Below are positions 1 through 8,062 of a stretch of 64,000 nucleotides of DNA, in pieces. The first letter of the stretch is position 1, and each line of letters begins with the position of its first letter. Position numbers and translations under genes: made by a program. A model generated the notes under the pieces. That model was not told the origin of the DNA. It searched no databases and was given only the letters and a program-made list of their open reading frames with translations. Source of the DNA: Bacillus sp. S3 (GTDB taxonomy: Bacteria; Bacillota; Bacilli; Bacillales; Cytobacillaceae); assembly GCF_005154805.1 (NCBI RefSeq), contig NZ_CP039727.1, positions 1,547,501 through 1,611,500 on the forward strand. Reading direction: 5' to 3'.

Positions 1-1
1 G

Positions 2-1174
2 CTTGACGGAATGGCAGTTGAGATTATTAAAGATGAAGAAGAGTTTCGCGGTCAAATTGATCGAAAAAAAGTAGTAGATGACATGATTAATGATTTAACG
101 GGATTCGGTCCGATCAATCCACTGCTATTGGATGAGGATGTCTCGGAGGTCATGGTGAATGGACCAAATCAAGTATACTGTGAGCGGAAAGGGAAGCTCG
201 TGTTAACAACCGTGGAATTTCGAGACAATGAGCATGTCATGAGCGTGATTGAAAAAATTGTTGCTCCCCTTGGGCGGAGAATCGATGAAAGTTCACCAAT
301 GGTAGATGCAAGGCTTCCAGATGGATCACGTGTGAATGCCATTATTCCACCGCTGGCATTAAATGGTCCTACGATAACCATTAGAAAATTTTCAAAGGAT
401 CCCTATCAAATTGAAGATTTGATTAACTTTGGAACGGTAACAAAGGAAATGGCCATCTTTCTTGATGCGTGTGTAAAAGCAAGGTTGAACATGTTCGTAA
501 GCGGTGGAACAGGATCAGGCAAGACAACGACACTTAATGTTCTATCCAATTTTATCCCGGAAGACGAAAGAATTGTAACGATTGAGGATGCTGCCGAAAT
601 CCAGCTGGGACAGGAGCATGTGGTTTCATTAGAGTCACGCCCTCCTAATATTGAAGGAAAAGGAGCCATCTCCATTCGAGATCTTGTTAGGAATTCATTA
701 AGGATGAGACCTGATCGTGTCATTATTGGTGAGGTTCGCGGCGGTGAAGCCCTTGATATGCTGCAGGCCATGAATACAGGACATGATGGGTCACTCGCAA
801 CAGGTCACTCCAATAGCCCGCGGGATATGATTTCACGCCTTGAAACGATGGTCCTGTTAGCTGGGGTTGAATTGCCGGTGAAAGCGATTCGGGAACAAAT
901 TTCCGGAGCCATTGATGTGATTATCCAGCAGTCCCGGCTAAAAGATGGTTCTAGAAAAATTGTCAGTATCACCGAAGTCCAAGGGATGGAAGGCGAAATC
1001 ATCGTCCTTCAAGATATCTTTACTTTTAAACAGGAGGGACTTAACGAAGAAGGGAAAATAATTGGGCGCCTTGTCCCGACCGGAGTAAGGCCAAAATTTT
1101 ATGAACGTCTCGAAGCTTCCGGTATTCATATTCCCGCATCCGTGTTTATTGAAAATGAGGAGTGGCGGCATTGA
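2..1174 (+). CDS. cpaF: CpaF/TadA-type secretion ATPase, 5' partial
   Basis: This is the ATPase that powers assembly of Tad (Flp-type) pili or secretion at the inner face of the membrane. The reading frame is open to the left edge, and the visible N-terminus (Leu-Asp-Gly-Met-Ala-Val) lacks the helical head usual for CpaF, so the gene probably begins before the window. Visible motifs are the N-terminal domain signature VMVNGPNQVY, a Walker A P-loop GGTGSGKT near residue 165, the Asp box, RMRPDRVIIGEVRGGE (Walker B) and TGHDGSLATGHSNS (His box). It overlaps the start of tadB by 4 bp (TTGA), so the two are probably translationally coupled. The family call is firm; whether the product is a pilus or a secretion channel cannot be told from here. 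Confidence 0.93.
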   Translation, partial: LDGMAVEIIKDEEEFRGQIDRKKVVDDMINDLTGFGPINPLLLDEDVSEVMVNGPNQVYCERKGKLVLTTVEFRDNEHVMSVIEKIVAPLGRRIDESSPMVDARLPDGSRVNAIIPPLALNGPTITIRKFSKDPYQIEDLINFGTVTKEMAIFLDACVKARLNMFVSGGTGSGKTTTLNVLSNFIPEDERIVTIEDAAEIQLGQEHVVSLESRPPNIEGKGAISIRDLVRNSLRMRPDRVIIGEVRGGEALDMLQAMNTGHDGSLATGHSNSPRDMISRLETMVLLAGVELPVKAIREQISGAIDVIIQQSRLKDGSRKIVSITEVQGMEGEIIVLQDIFTFKQEGLNEEGKIIGRLVPTGVRPKFYERLEASGIHIPASVFIENEEWRH

Positions 1175-2136
1175 TCTATCTACTCTTATTTTTCTTTTTA
1201 TTAACCGCTGTTTTTTTCTTTTGGTTCATTTTCAAACTAGTCTTTCGTTCAAAAAATACGCTACAGGATCGAATGCAACATTATCTCGCGATTAATGAGG
1301 AAAAGGCAAGCGTAGACATAGTTAAAGTAAAGCAGTTTTCTTTTATCAACTTGATGAAAGAAAAAATTCAAAAACAGGTTTTAACAAAAGAAAAAAACAC
1401 AAAACTTGAAACTAAGCTTGCCCGGGCGGGATTGCCGCTAAAGCCAGAGGAATATATCCTCTTTCAATGGATATTAACGGCATTTCTAGGCGGTGTATTC
1501 TATTTAATTACGGGTAATTGGTTCTTTATCCTCCTTGGAGGTTCAATTGGTTTCGTACTCCCCAAATGGTTTTTAAGGAAAAAACAACGCGAAAGAGTCA
1601 CTAAGTTTAATGAAGGACTTGCTGATATGATTACCACCATTGTCGGAAGTTTACGAGCAGGATTTAGCTTTCCGCAGGCACTTAAATCTGTTGTGGAAGA
1701 AGCAGCTTCGCCAATTAAGGAGGAAATGGATTTCGTCTTGAAGGAAATGCAATATGGGAAAAGTATTGAAGATGCATTGAACGATTTAAAGGAACGGATG
1801 CCAAGTGATGATTTGGATTTAATGATCCAGGCCATTTTAATTCAACGGCAAGTTGGTGGAAATCTTGCAACGGTGCTTGACAAGATTGTCGAAACGATCC
1901 GTGACCGCACGAAAATCCATCGGCAAATCTCTACCCTTACAGCCCAAGGGCGGTTATCAGGCTATGTAATTGCACTATTGCCTGTATTTCTGGGAATGTT
2001 CCTTTATATGATTCAGCCTGACTATATTGGAACACTCTTTCATCATCCAATTGGGATTACACTGCTTGCAGCGGGACTCGTTTCAGGAATTATTGGGTTT
2101 CTGTTAATTAAAAAAATAACGAATATCGAGGTGTAG
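1171..2136 (+). CDS. tadB: TadB-like type II secretion F-domain membrane protein
   Basis: TadB is an inner-membrane platform protein of the Tad pilus apparatus that works with the CpaF ATPase. The protein (321 aa from this start) has N-terminal hydrophobic helices, a cytoplasmic T2SSF domain around residues 160-290 (MITTIVGSLRAGFSFPQAL, then RQVGGNLATVLDKI) and C-terminal membrane helices ending in a short basic tail. A GTG nine bases upstream (1162) is in frame, but the ribosome binding site AGGAG at 1158-1162 overlaps it and sits 8 nt before the TTG at 1171. The TTG is therefore preferred. It is followed after 4 bp by tadC. Confidence 0.88.
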   Translation: MIYLLLFFFLLTAVFFFWFIFKLVFRSKNTLQDRMQHYLAINEEKASVDIVKVKQFSFINLMKEKIQKQVLTKEKNTKLETKLARAGLPLKPEEYILFQWILTAFLGGVFYLITGNWFFILLGGSIGFVLPKWFLRKKQRERVTKFNEGLADMITTIVGSLRAGFSFPQALKSVVEEAASPIKEEMDFVLKEMQYGKSIEDALNDLKERMPSDDLDLMIQAILIQRQVGGNLATVLDKIVETIRDRTKIHRQISTLTAQGRLSGYVIALLPVFLGMFLYMIQPDYIGTLFHHPIGITLLAAGLVSGIIGFLLIKKITNIEV

Positions 2137-2140
2137 ATAT

Positions 2141-3064
2141 TTGCTCTATTTTTGTTTGTTTTTAACTGTCACATTAGGAATCTATGGGACTTTTCTTATT
2201 CGTTCAAATAAAAATGAAACGGTCAAGGAGCGAGTTGAGTTCTTTCTTTTAAATGACACTGTAAATCGGATAGAAGACGTTCCAGAGGAGAAGCAACAAT
2301 CATTCCTGGACAGATTTATCAAGCCCATGGTGGTAGATTTTAAAAAAAGCTTTAAAAAGAGAATGCCGGGGGAAAAAGAAGCAAAGATTGACCAGAAACT
2401 TCAAATGGCAGGAAATCCATTCGGCATAACAGCAGTTGATTTTCGCTTAATCCAGACTGTTTCCTTATTTTTGATGCCGCTTATCTTTTTTGGTTATGGT
2501 TCGATTTTACATGCCGGAACAGGTGTAGTGATTGTTTTTGTATTAATGGGAATCCTGATTGGATTTTTTGCCCCGCATCTTTATTTAAAGCAAAAAACAA
2601 AGACTAGGAATCGTTTGGCATTACGGGAATTTCCGGATCTATTGGATCTGTTAACGGTTAGTCTTGAGGCAGGGCTTGGTTTTGACGGTGCGATTACGAA
2701 AGTAGTAGCCAAAAAAGAAGGTGTTCTCTCGCAGGAATTTCATCGCTGCCTAGAGGAAATCCGTCTTGGGAAGACAAGGAGAGAGGCGCTTTCCGGTATC
2801 AGAGACAGGCTGGATGTTGATGAAATAAAGGCATTTATCAGCAGTGTCCTGCAGGCGGAGAAGCTGGGAATCGGACTGGTTCAAGTCCTTCGGGTCCAGT
2901 CTAATGAAGTAAGGGAACAGCGTAAGCAGCGGGCTGAGGAAACAGCTATGAAGGCACCAATCAAAATGCTCTTTCCGTTGGTGTTATTTATCTTTCCCAG
3001 TTTATTTATTGTCTTGCTGGGGCCGGCAGTCATCCAATTTATTGAAACCTTTAAAAATGGTTAA
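2141..3064 (+). CDS. tadC: TadC-like type II secretion F-domain membrane protein
   Basis: TadC is the second platform protein of the Tad system, paralogous to TadB. The 307 residues show a leading hydrophobic segment, a pair of membrane helices near residues 105-150, a T2SSF domain (EFPDLLDLLTVSLEAGLGFD, then KLGIGLVQVLRVQS) and a C-terminal helix. The start is a TTG at 2141, preceded by GAGGTG at 2127-2132 inside the end of tadB. No prepilin, peptidase or TadE-like gene follows in this window, so the rest of the locus must lie upstream. Gene order cpaF-tadB-tadC is standard for Tad loci. Confidence 0.88.
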   Translation: MLYFCLFLTVTLGIYGTFLIRSNKNETVKERVEFFLLNDTVNRIEDVPEEKQQSFLDRFIKPMVVDFKKSFKKRMPGEKEAKIDQKLQMAGNPFGITAVDFRLIQTVSLFLMPLIFFGYGSILHAGTGVVIVFVLMGILIGFFAPHLYLKQKTKTRNRLALREFPDLLDLLTVSLEAGLGFDGAITKVVAKKEGVLSQEFHRCLEEIRLGKTRREALSGIRDRLDVDEIKAFISSVLQAEKLGIGLVQVLRVQSNEVREQRKQRAEETAMKAPIKMLFPLVLFIFPSLFIVLLGPAVIQFIETFKNG

Positions 3065-3161
3065 TCTAGTTAAACGGATCGCGAAGTGGAGTGTTTTCTT
3101 TATATTTCATATAAGCCTATGGTATGATAGTCTCGATTGAGTATACATAGGAGGTAAAGAA

Positions 3162-3521
3162 ATGATTCATGGTCATGTAACAGCATGGGTGTTAGCTCTA
3201 ATTTTATTTTTTGTTGCACTGTTATTAAACAAGAGTGGGAAAGCCAAAGGATTTAAAATTGTCCAAATGATTTTACGAGTATTGTACCTGCTTATTATTG
3301 CCACAGGCATTGGACTTCTTTTTTCGTTGACCAAGATTGATGTTTGGTATATTTTAAAAGCGGTCGCGGGACTATGGGTTATCGGTTTATTTGAAATGAT
3401 CCTTGGAAGAGCCGCAAATAACAGAAGAACTTCCGCATTTTGGATTCAGTTTGTTGTGGCATTTTTGCTTGTATTATATTTAGGCTTTGAAAAATTACCA
3501 ATGTCTATTTTCAATGTATAA
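3162..3521 (+). CDS. yisL: YisL family small membrane protein (DUF1516/UPF0344)
   Basis: A 119-residue integral membrane protein with four predicted helices and the YisL family opening MIHGHVTAWVLALILF. Function is unknown. AGGAGG lies at 3150-3155, giving a clear ATG start. It is a single gene flanked by the Tad operon and a rho-independent terminator. Its presence together with yisN and asnO downstream shows that the yis region of the B. subtilis map is conserved here, with the tungsten-enzyme module inserted between yisL and yisN. The name rests on sequence resemblance and synteny. Confidence 0.85.
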   Translation: MIHGHVTAWVLALILFFVALLLNKSGKAKGFKIVQMILRVLYLLIIATGIGLLFSLTKIDVWYILKAVAGLWVIGLFEMILGRAANNRRTSAFWIQFVVAFLLVLYLGFEKLPMSIFNV

Positions 3522-3540
3522 GCATATGCGTCAAGACTAA

Positions 3541-3572
3541 GGCTGCCTCAGAAACCCTGGGGCAGCTTTTTT
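3541..3572 (+). terminator. Rho-independent terminator after yisL
   Basis: Stem GCTGCCTCAG / CTGGGGCAGC (one G-U pair) followed by a T-run. Confidence 0.85.
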
Positions 3573-3652
3573 AATAGTTAAAGAAGGAAAACAACGTGAC
3601 AAGAAAAGATATAGGTTTTATTATTGAAGGTAGTAGAGAGGAGAGAATACAT

Positions 3653-3925
3653 ATGCTCGTAAAAGTGTTTGCAAATCTCCGTGAAATATGTGGAGGAGTA
3701 ACAGTAAAGGTGCAGCCTGATGGGGATCGGGTGATTGATGTGCTGAATAAAATGGTGGAAATGTTTCCTGATTTACAGGATGAAATTTTTACCCCGAACA
3801 AAGAGCTGCTTCCATTTGTTCATGTTTATGTAAACGGCAGGAATATCATCCATCTTGATGATCTTCAGACGATCATTGCGGAAGAGGATCAATTTGCGTT
3901 ATTCCCTCCTGTTGCTGGTGGATAA
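3653..3925 (+). CDS. MoaD/ThiS-family ubiquitin-like sulfur carrier
   Basis: Small beta-grasp sulfur carrier (90 aa) ending in the diagnostic FPPVAGG tail, whose terminal glycine is adenylated and thiocarboxylated by an E1-like enzyme before it donates sulfur to molybdopterin. The frame stays open 57 bases further upstream to a GTG at 3596, but AGAGGAGAG precedes the ATG at 3653, which gives the normal MoaD length. The next gene starts one base after its stop, and both lie beside an aldehyde ferredoxin oxidoreductase and a ThiF/MoeB gene. The likely job is therefore pterin dithiolene synthesis for that tungsten enzyme (inference). It could also serve another sulfur-transfer route. No moaE is visible in the window. 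Confidence 0.85.
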   Translation: MLVKVFANLREICGGVTVKVQPDGDRVIDVLNKMVEMFPDLQDEIFTPNKELLPFVHVYVNGRNIIHLDDLQTIIAEEDQFALFPPVAGG

Positions 3926-3926
3926 T

Positions 3927-4199
3927 ATGGCTTTAATAGATTTAGAGTTTCGAGGAATCAGTAAGGAGCATCTTGGAATGTATTTCATCGAGCTCGGTGC
4001 CATCCAGGTGACGGATACCTTTCCCTATGTTTTTAAGGCAGATGGCTGGAACGGGCAAATTTTGTCAGAAGAAGAAATCGAATTTACCGCTACATTTAAG
4101 GTAAAGGCAATGAAGGTTCGCTTTCAAGCTGATCGGGAAAACGTGCTTGAAGATGTTATAAAAAAATATCGCTTCAAAACAACAAGAATTGGTGGATAA
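3927..4199 (+). CDS. Small MoaD-associated protein with C-terminal Gly-Gly (DUF1952-like)
   Basis: A 90-residue protein starting MALIDLEFRGISKEHLGMYF and ending in TTRIGG. Its ATG begins one base after the MoaD stop codon, with GGTGG in the MoaD tail as a weak ribosome binding site, so translation is probably coupled. From memory, some MoaD-related proteins (for example in Thermus) carry a C-terminal domain of this type (DUF1952) fused to MoaD. Here it would be a separate polypeptide. The terminal Gly-Gly is seen directly; that it is activated like MoaD is only a hypothesis. No catalytic motif is visible. Confidence 0.7.
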   Translation: MALIDLEFRGISKEHLGMYFIELGAIQVTDTFPYVFKADGWNGQILSEEEIEFTATFKVKAMKVRFQADRENVLEDVIKKYRFKTTRIGG

Positions 4200-4200
4200 T

Positions 4201-4241
4201 AAAACAAGGCTTCTGCAGCTAATGGCAGAAGCCTTGTTTTA
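4201..4241. terminator. Bidirectional terminator between MoaD operon and AOR
   Basis: Stem AAGGCTTCTGC / GCAGAAGCCTT with A-rich and T-rich flanks. It serves both converging transcripts. Confidence 0.88.
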
Positions 4242-4244
4242 TTT

Positions 4245-6074
4245 TTAAACTAATTGATTTTCGGCATCGATAATCCCTAATTCACGAAGTTTATCATTAG
4301 GTACAAGTCCATCTTTCCAGCCGCGTACTTGATAATACTCTTCAAGCATGATATCCATATGGCTTACATGACCTGTGCTGTTACCAGATGCAGGTTCGTC
4401 TGTAAAGCGTTTTGGAAGGAAATCATCCTCACGTTTATCAAATCCTGCCAGGTTATTATAATAACGCTCGAGGTTATAAATTCTTTCTCCAGCCTTCATC
4501 ACGTCATCGGCTGTCATTGGAATACCAGTCATTGCGCTATATTGTTCCGCGTAATGCTCCGCATTTTCAGAGAAGGAAGAGAACTTACAAATGTTCATAG
4601 AATCAGAGAAGGCAAGCATATCTTGGAATACTTTTAAAAGTTCACCTTTTCCTTCAGGCTTCAGGCGGTCAGTTGGTTCCGGAATACCGGCAATTTCACT
4701 TGCAACCGTATAGCCGCGCAGGTGGCAGGCACCACGGTTACTCGTTGCATACCCAAGCCCAATCCCTTGGATTCCACGCGGGTCATAGGCCGGAATGGAC
4801 TGGCCTTTCACAGACATGGACAGTTCAGGTGCCCCCCAAGAGGCAGCTGCACGTGCAGGACCTTCCGCAAGTGTACCTCCAAAGCCTTCACGGAAAGCAA
4901 TTTTTCTTGTCAATTCAATCATCGAATCGGCATCTCCCCAAATTAGCTCTTCAGAGATAATTCCTTTTTCAAAAGCCTCCATTGTTACAGAGAAGGCATG
5001 CCCTAGTTCTATTGTGTCTAGACCGTACTCATTACAGCGGTCAATCATATATGAAATGGCTTCGGCATCGCTTAACAAGCAGTTAGAGCCTAGAGACCAG
5101 GCGGATTCAAACTCAATGCTTTCTACCCGTGTTTTATATTTACCATCTTTTACTTCGACTTCAATTTTACAGCCGACAGGGCAGGCATGGCAGGTATTGT
5201 TTGCAACACGCAAATGAGTGTTCACATACTCACCACTGTGCTTTTCTGCTTCCTCCCAATGAGTGTATTGGGAATTTTTCGTTGGCAGTGCGCCAACCTC
5301 GTTAATTAAGTTTGTTAAAACGTTTGTACCATAAACGGATAATCCGCCTTTATTTGGCGCTGTTAAGCCGCCATCAAGGATTGCCTTTACTGCTTTTTTG
5401 TTGGCTTCTTTATATTCACTCTCTAATTTTGCTACAGGCATATTGCCTTTTTGGGCTGCCTTGATCACAATTGCCTTGAGTTTTTTATATCCGGCAACTG
5501 CTGCAGTACCGCCACGCCCAGCGGCACGGTCATGCTCATTAATAAATGAGGCAAAACGAACGGTGTTTTCGCCTGCCTGACCAATGGTCATAACACTTAA
5601 ATCATCTTCACCATATTGGTCCTTCATGGCCTGAATAAACGCTCTTGTACTTGTTCCCCATAAATTTGATGCATCACGGAGTTCTGCTTTGCCATCTTCA
5701 ATGTAAAGGTAGACGGGCTTGTCGCTTTTTCCGGAGAAAATAAGATTGTCGACGCCTGCCCACTTTAGACGTGCAGCCGTCCATCCGCCGATATGGGAGT
5801 CCGTAACGGTCCCTGTAAGCGGGGATTTTGTTACAACGCAAAGACGTCCACTCATGGATGAACGTGAACCGGTAACCGGACCGGTCATAAAACATAAAAT
5901 ATTTTCTGCAGACAATGGCTCAACATCAGGGCCATTATCTAATACATATTTAACCCCCAAACCGCGGCCGCCTATGTACTTTTTCGCATCAATCTCGTTA
6001 ATGGGTCTGTAATTCACTGTACCGTTTGTTAAATCAACTAAGACTTCATTGTTTTTAAAACCGCCTAGATTCAT
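4245..6074 (-). CDS. aor: Tungsten-type aldehyde ferredoxin oxidoreductase
   Basis: Oxidises aldehydes to carboxylates with ferredoxin, using a bis-pterin tungsten (or molybdenum) centre and one [4Fe-4S] cluster in the cytoplasm. The 609 residues match the family's usual length. Cluster ligands are visible as CHACPVGC (Cys295, Cys298, Cys302) and a distant Cys496 in MNICKFSS, the same spacing as in Pyrococcus AOR. N-terminal pterin-binding signatures are GGRGLG and GPVTGSRSSMSGR. An ATG at 6089 overlaps the Shine-Dalgarno GGGAGGA, so the ATG at 6074 is chosen. It converges on the MoaD operon and diverges from the E1-like gene, forming a pterin-enzyme module. The physiological substrate cannot be read from sequence. 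Confidence 0.93.
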   Translation of the reverse strand: MNLGGFKNNEVLVDLTNGTVNYRPINEIDAKKYIGGRGLGVKYVLDNGPDVEPLSAENILCFMTGPVTGSRSSMSGRLCVVTKSPLTGTVTDSHIGGWTAARLKWAGVDNLIFSGKSDKPVYLYIEDGKAELRDASNLWGTSTRAFIQAMKDQYGEDDLSVMTIGQAGENTVRFASFINEHDRAAGRGGTAAVAGYKKLKAIVIKAAQKGNMPVAKLESEYKEANKKAVKAILDGGLTAPNKGGLSVYGTNVLTNLINEVGALPTKNSQYTHWEEAEKHSGEYVNTHLRVANNTCHACPVGCKIEVEVKDGKYKTRVESIEFESAWSLGSNCLLSDAEAISYMIDRCNEYGLDTIELGHAFSVTMEAFEKGIISEELIWGDADSMIELTRKIAFREGFGGTLAEGPARAAASWGAPELSMSVKGQSIPAYDPRGIQGIGLGYATSNRGACHLRGYTVASEIAGIPEPTDRLKPEGKGELLKVFQDMLAFSDSMNICKFSSFSENAEHYAEQYSAMTGIPMTADDVMKAGERIYNLERYYNNLAGFDKREDDFLPKRFTDEPASGNSTGHVSHMDIMLEEYYQVRGWKDGLVPNDKLRELGIIDAENQLV

Positions 6075-6208
6075 AGTATTTCCTCCCATTCCTTTTATTT
6101 ACTCAATATTAGTATACACTTTTTTGTAATATTTTTAAAATTGAAATTTATATTATGAGAGAATTTGATATGATAATAGTAATATCCTTGATAGAAAAGG
6201 GGAATTTC

Positions 6209-7237
6209 ATGAGTAACTTAGAGAGGTATTCGAGACAAATTCTATTTCCTGCGATTGGGGAAGAGGGACAACGGAAGTTGCTGAAAAGCCGTGTTGTTAT
6301 CGTTGGTGCCGGCGCACTTGGCACCGTGATAGCGAATCATCTTGTCCGGTCAGGTGTCGGCTCCTTAAGGCTGATTGACAGGGATCTAGTTGAACTATCT
6401 AATCTGCAGCGACAGACCCTTTTCGATGAAGAGGATGCAGCATTGCATCTTCCGAAGGCAGTTGCGGCACAAAATAGACTGAAAAAAATTAATTCAACTG
6501 TTTCGGTAGAGGCGGTAATATCAGATGTAAACCTTGATAATGCAGAAGATTTATTGGCGGGCTACGATGTGATTGTAGATGGTACCGACAACTTTATGAC
6601 GCGCTTCTTAATCAATGACGTAGCAGTTAAGCATGGGAAACCATGGGTGCATGGGGCGGCCGTAAGCTCGCGGGGGATGTTTGCCGTGTTTAAACCGGGG
6701 ATAACCCCTTGCTACCGCTGCCTTTTTCCGCATGTCCCATCCGGTACCGGTGAAACATGCGATACTGTTGGGGTATTGTCACCTCTGACAGATATTATCG
6801 CTTCCTTTCAAGCGATGGAAACAATCAAGCTATTAGTTGGGGCAGAGACCACCCCTAATTTGGAACAAATCGATATATGGGATGTAACTTCAATGCAAAT
6901 GGATATTTCGCAAGGGAAAAATCCTAATTGTCCTTCATGTGTAAAAGGGCAATTTGATTTTCTTGACCGCTCCTCCGAGCAGCAAGTAGCCTTCACGACA
7001 CTATGCGGACGGGATACAGTCCAAATTAATCCAAGAAATAAACGCGAGCTTGATATTATAAAGGCAAAATCTAAACTTAGTAAAAGCGGAAAGGTCTCAG
7101 GGAACGAATTTTTACTCCGTTTTTCCCCAGATGAGGACATATCCATTGTTGTATTTAAGGATTCCCGCGTACTCATCCATGGTACCAATGATATCGTCAA
7201 AGCAAAAATGCTCTATTCCAAGTATATTGGAAATTAA
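6209..7237 (+). CDS. ThiF/MoeB-family E1-like adenylyltransferase
   Basis: Adenylates the C-terminal glycine of a ubiquitin-like sulfur carrier. The 342 residues include the nucleotide-binding GAGALGT near residue 32, DRDLVELSNLQRQ, the zinc CxxC pairs CYRC and CPSC, and the catalytic-cysteine region GETCDTVGVLSP. There is no rhodanese domain; the last ~80 residues are a divergent extension. The ATG at 6209 follows AAAGGGG; an upstream in-frame ATG (6155) has no ribosome binding site. The nearest partner is the MoaD-like protein at 3653, so it probably acts as the MoeB for the tungsten pterin. Resemblance to B. subtilis ThiF is also strong, so a thiamine role is the main alternative. Confidence 0.82.
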   Translation: MSNLERYSRQILFPAIGEEGQRKLLKSRVVIVGAGALGTVIANHLVRSGVGSLRLIDRDLVELSNLQRQTLFDEEDAALHLPKAVAAQNRLKKINSTVSVEAVISDVNLDNAEDLLAGYDVIVDGTDNFMTRFLINDVAVKHGKPWVHGAAVSSRGMFAVFKPGITPCYRCLFPHVPSGTGETCDTVGVLSPLTDIIASFQAMETIKLLVGAETTPNLEQIDIWDVTSMQMDISQGKNPNCPSCVKGQFDFLDRSSEQQVAFTTLCGRDTVQINPRNKRELDIIKAKSKLSKSGKVSGNEFLLRFSPDEDISIVVFKDSRVLIHGTNDIVKAKMLYSKYIGN

Positions 7238-7239
7238 AA

Positions 7240-7271
7240 AAGGCTGGAGGGTTCTCCAGGCCTTTTCTTTA
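7240..7271. terminator. Bidirectional terminator between E1-like gene and yisN
   Basis: Stem GGCTGGAG / CTCCAGGCC with loop GGTT, flanked by A and T runs. Confidence 0.85.
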
Positions 7272-7832
7272 TGAAATCATTTTTTCGATGACTAATCGTT
7301 TACCAGTATTTAAAGTAAATTCAAACCGATCATTGACCTTTTCGTAATAACAAAAATGATGCTGCACATTACAAATTTGCTCTTGATTGTCAAATACCAT
7401 AAAATTCACACCATCTTTGCGATGTTCATCCGACAGGAAAGATAAATGGTTATAGCAGTAAATGCAATCGTAAATGGAAAAATTTAAGGAATTTAATGTC
7501 GTAACGAACTGGAAAAAGGCATCATCGTTCACCCCATCTAACAATCGTTCGAGCGAGTAAATTAAATGTTTCCTCATTCTAATCGTATCCTGATCCCGAA
7601 GCATAATCGCTTCTTTACCGCAATGGATTTTTCCCGGTTCACGCAATATGCCTTTCTTCCAGCGGTTCAACCGGAAGATTTCAATTTCTTGATGAACGAA
7701 ATCATCCAACATCGTAGCTTCTTCCGTTTCCTCATCAAAAAATATCCATTGATTGTTTATTTGCTCCACTGTTCCTTCGTTGTAAGCTCGTTGTTGGAAA
7801 TCATATAGTTTTAGTCGTTGTTGTCGATTCAT
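7269..7832 (-). CDS. yisN: YisN-like DUF2777 family protein
   Basis: A 187-residue soluble protein of unknown function, rich in aromatic and charged residues, with scattered cysteines (IHCGKEA, YDCIYCYN, ICNVQHH) that could bind metal. It starts MNRQQRLKLYDFQQRAY. The ATG at 7832 has GGAGG six bases upstream; a GTG five codons earlier overlaps that site and is rejected. It sits divergently next to asnO, as yisN does in B. subtilis, and it appears to belong to DUF2777. Name and family are from recall and synteny only. Confidence 0.7.
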   Translation of the reverse strand: MNRQQRLKLYDFQQRAYNEGTVEQINNQWIFFDEETEEATMLDDFVHQEIEIFRLNRWKKGILREPGKIHCGKEAIMLRDQDTIRMRKHLIYSLERLLDGVNDDAFFQFVTTLNSLNFSIYDCIYCYNHLSFLSDEHRKDGVNFMVFDNQEQICNVQHHFCYYEKVNDRFEFTLNTGKRLVIEKMIS

Positions 7833-8062
7833 CGTTAACCTCCACACTCAGTTGCTTTCATTTTTCTTTTTAGACATCTTCGTGACATTTTATAACCTTA
7901 TTATTTTTCAAAAAATAAGTATAAAAATTTCATTGTTATACATTTTGCCGAACTTTATGTGAATTCAGATCTTTACGGGACAATTAACCATTTAACATGG
8001 GCTGAATACAATAGAGCATGCACCTAAAGATCAGTAATCGATGGTAAGGGAGTGAGATGTCA

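Noticed and set aside
4329..6012. Several open frames antisense to the aldehyde oxidoreductase
   Set aside because: They mirror the codon structure of a well-supported enzyme and lack start signals.
7915..7944. Possible sigma E promoter for asnO (TATACATT as -10)
   Set aside because: The matching -35 is at the wrong distance, so the sporulation promoter cannot be supported.
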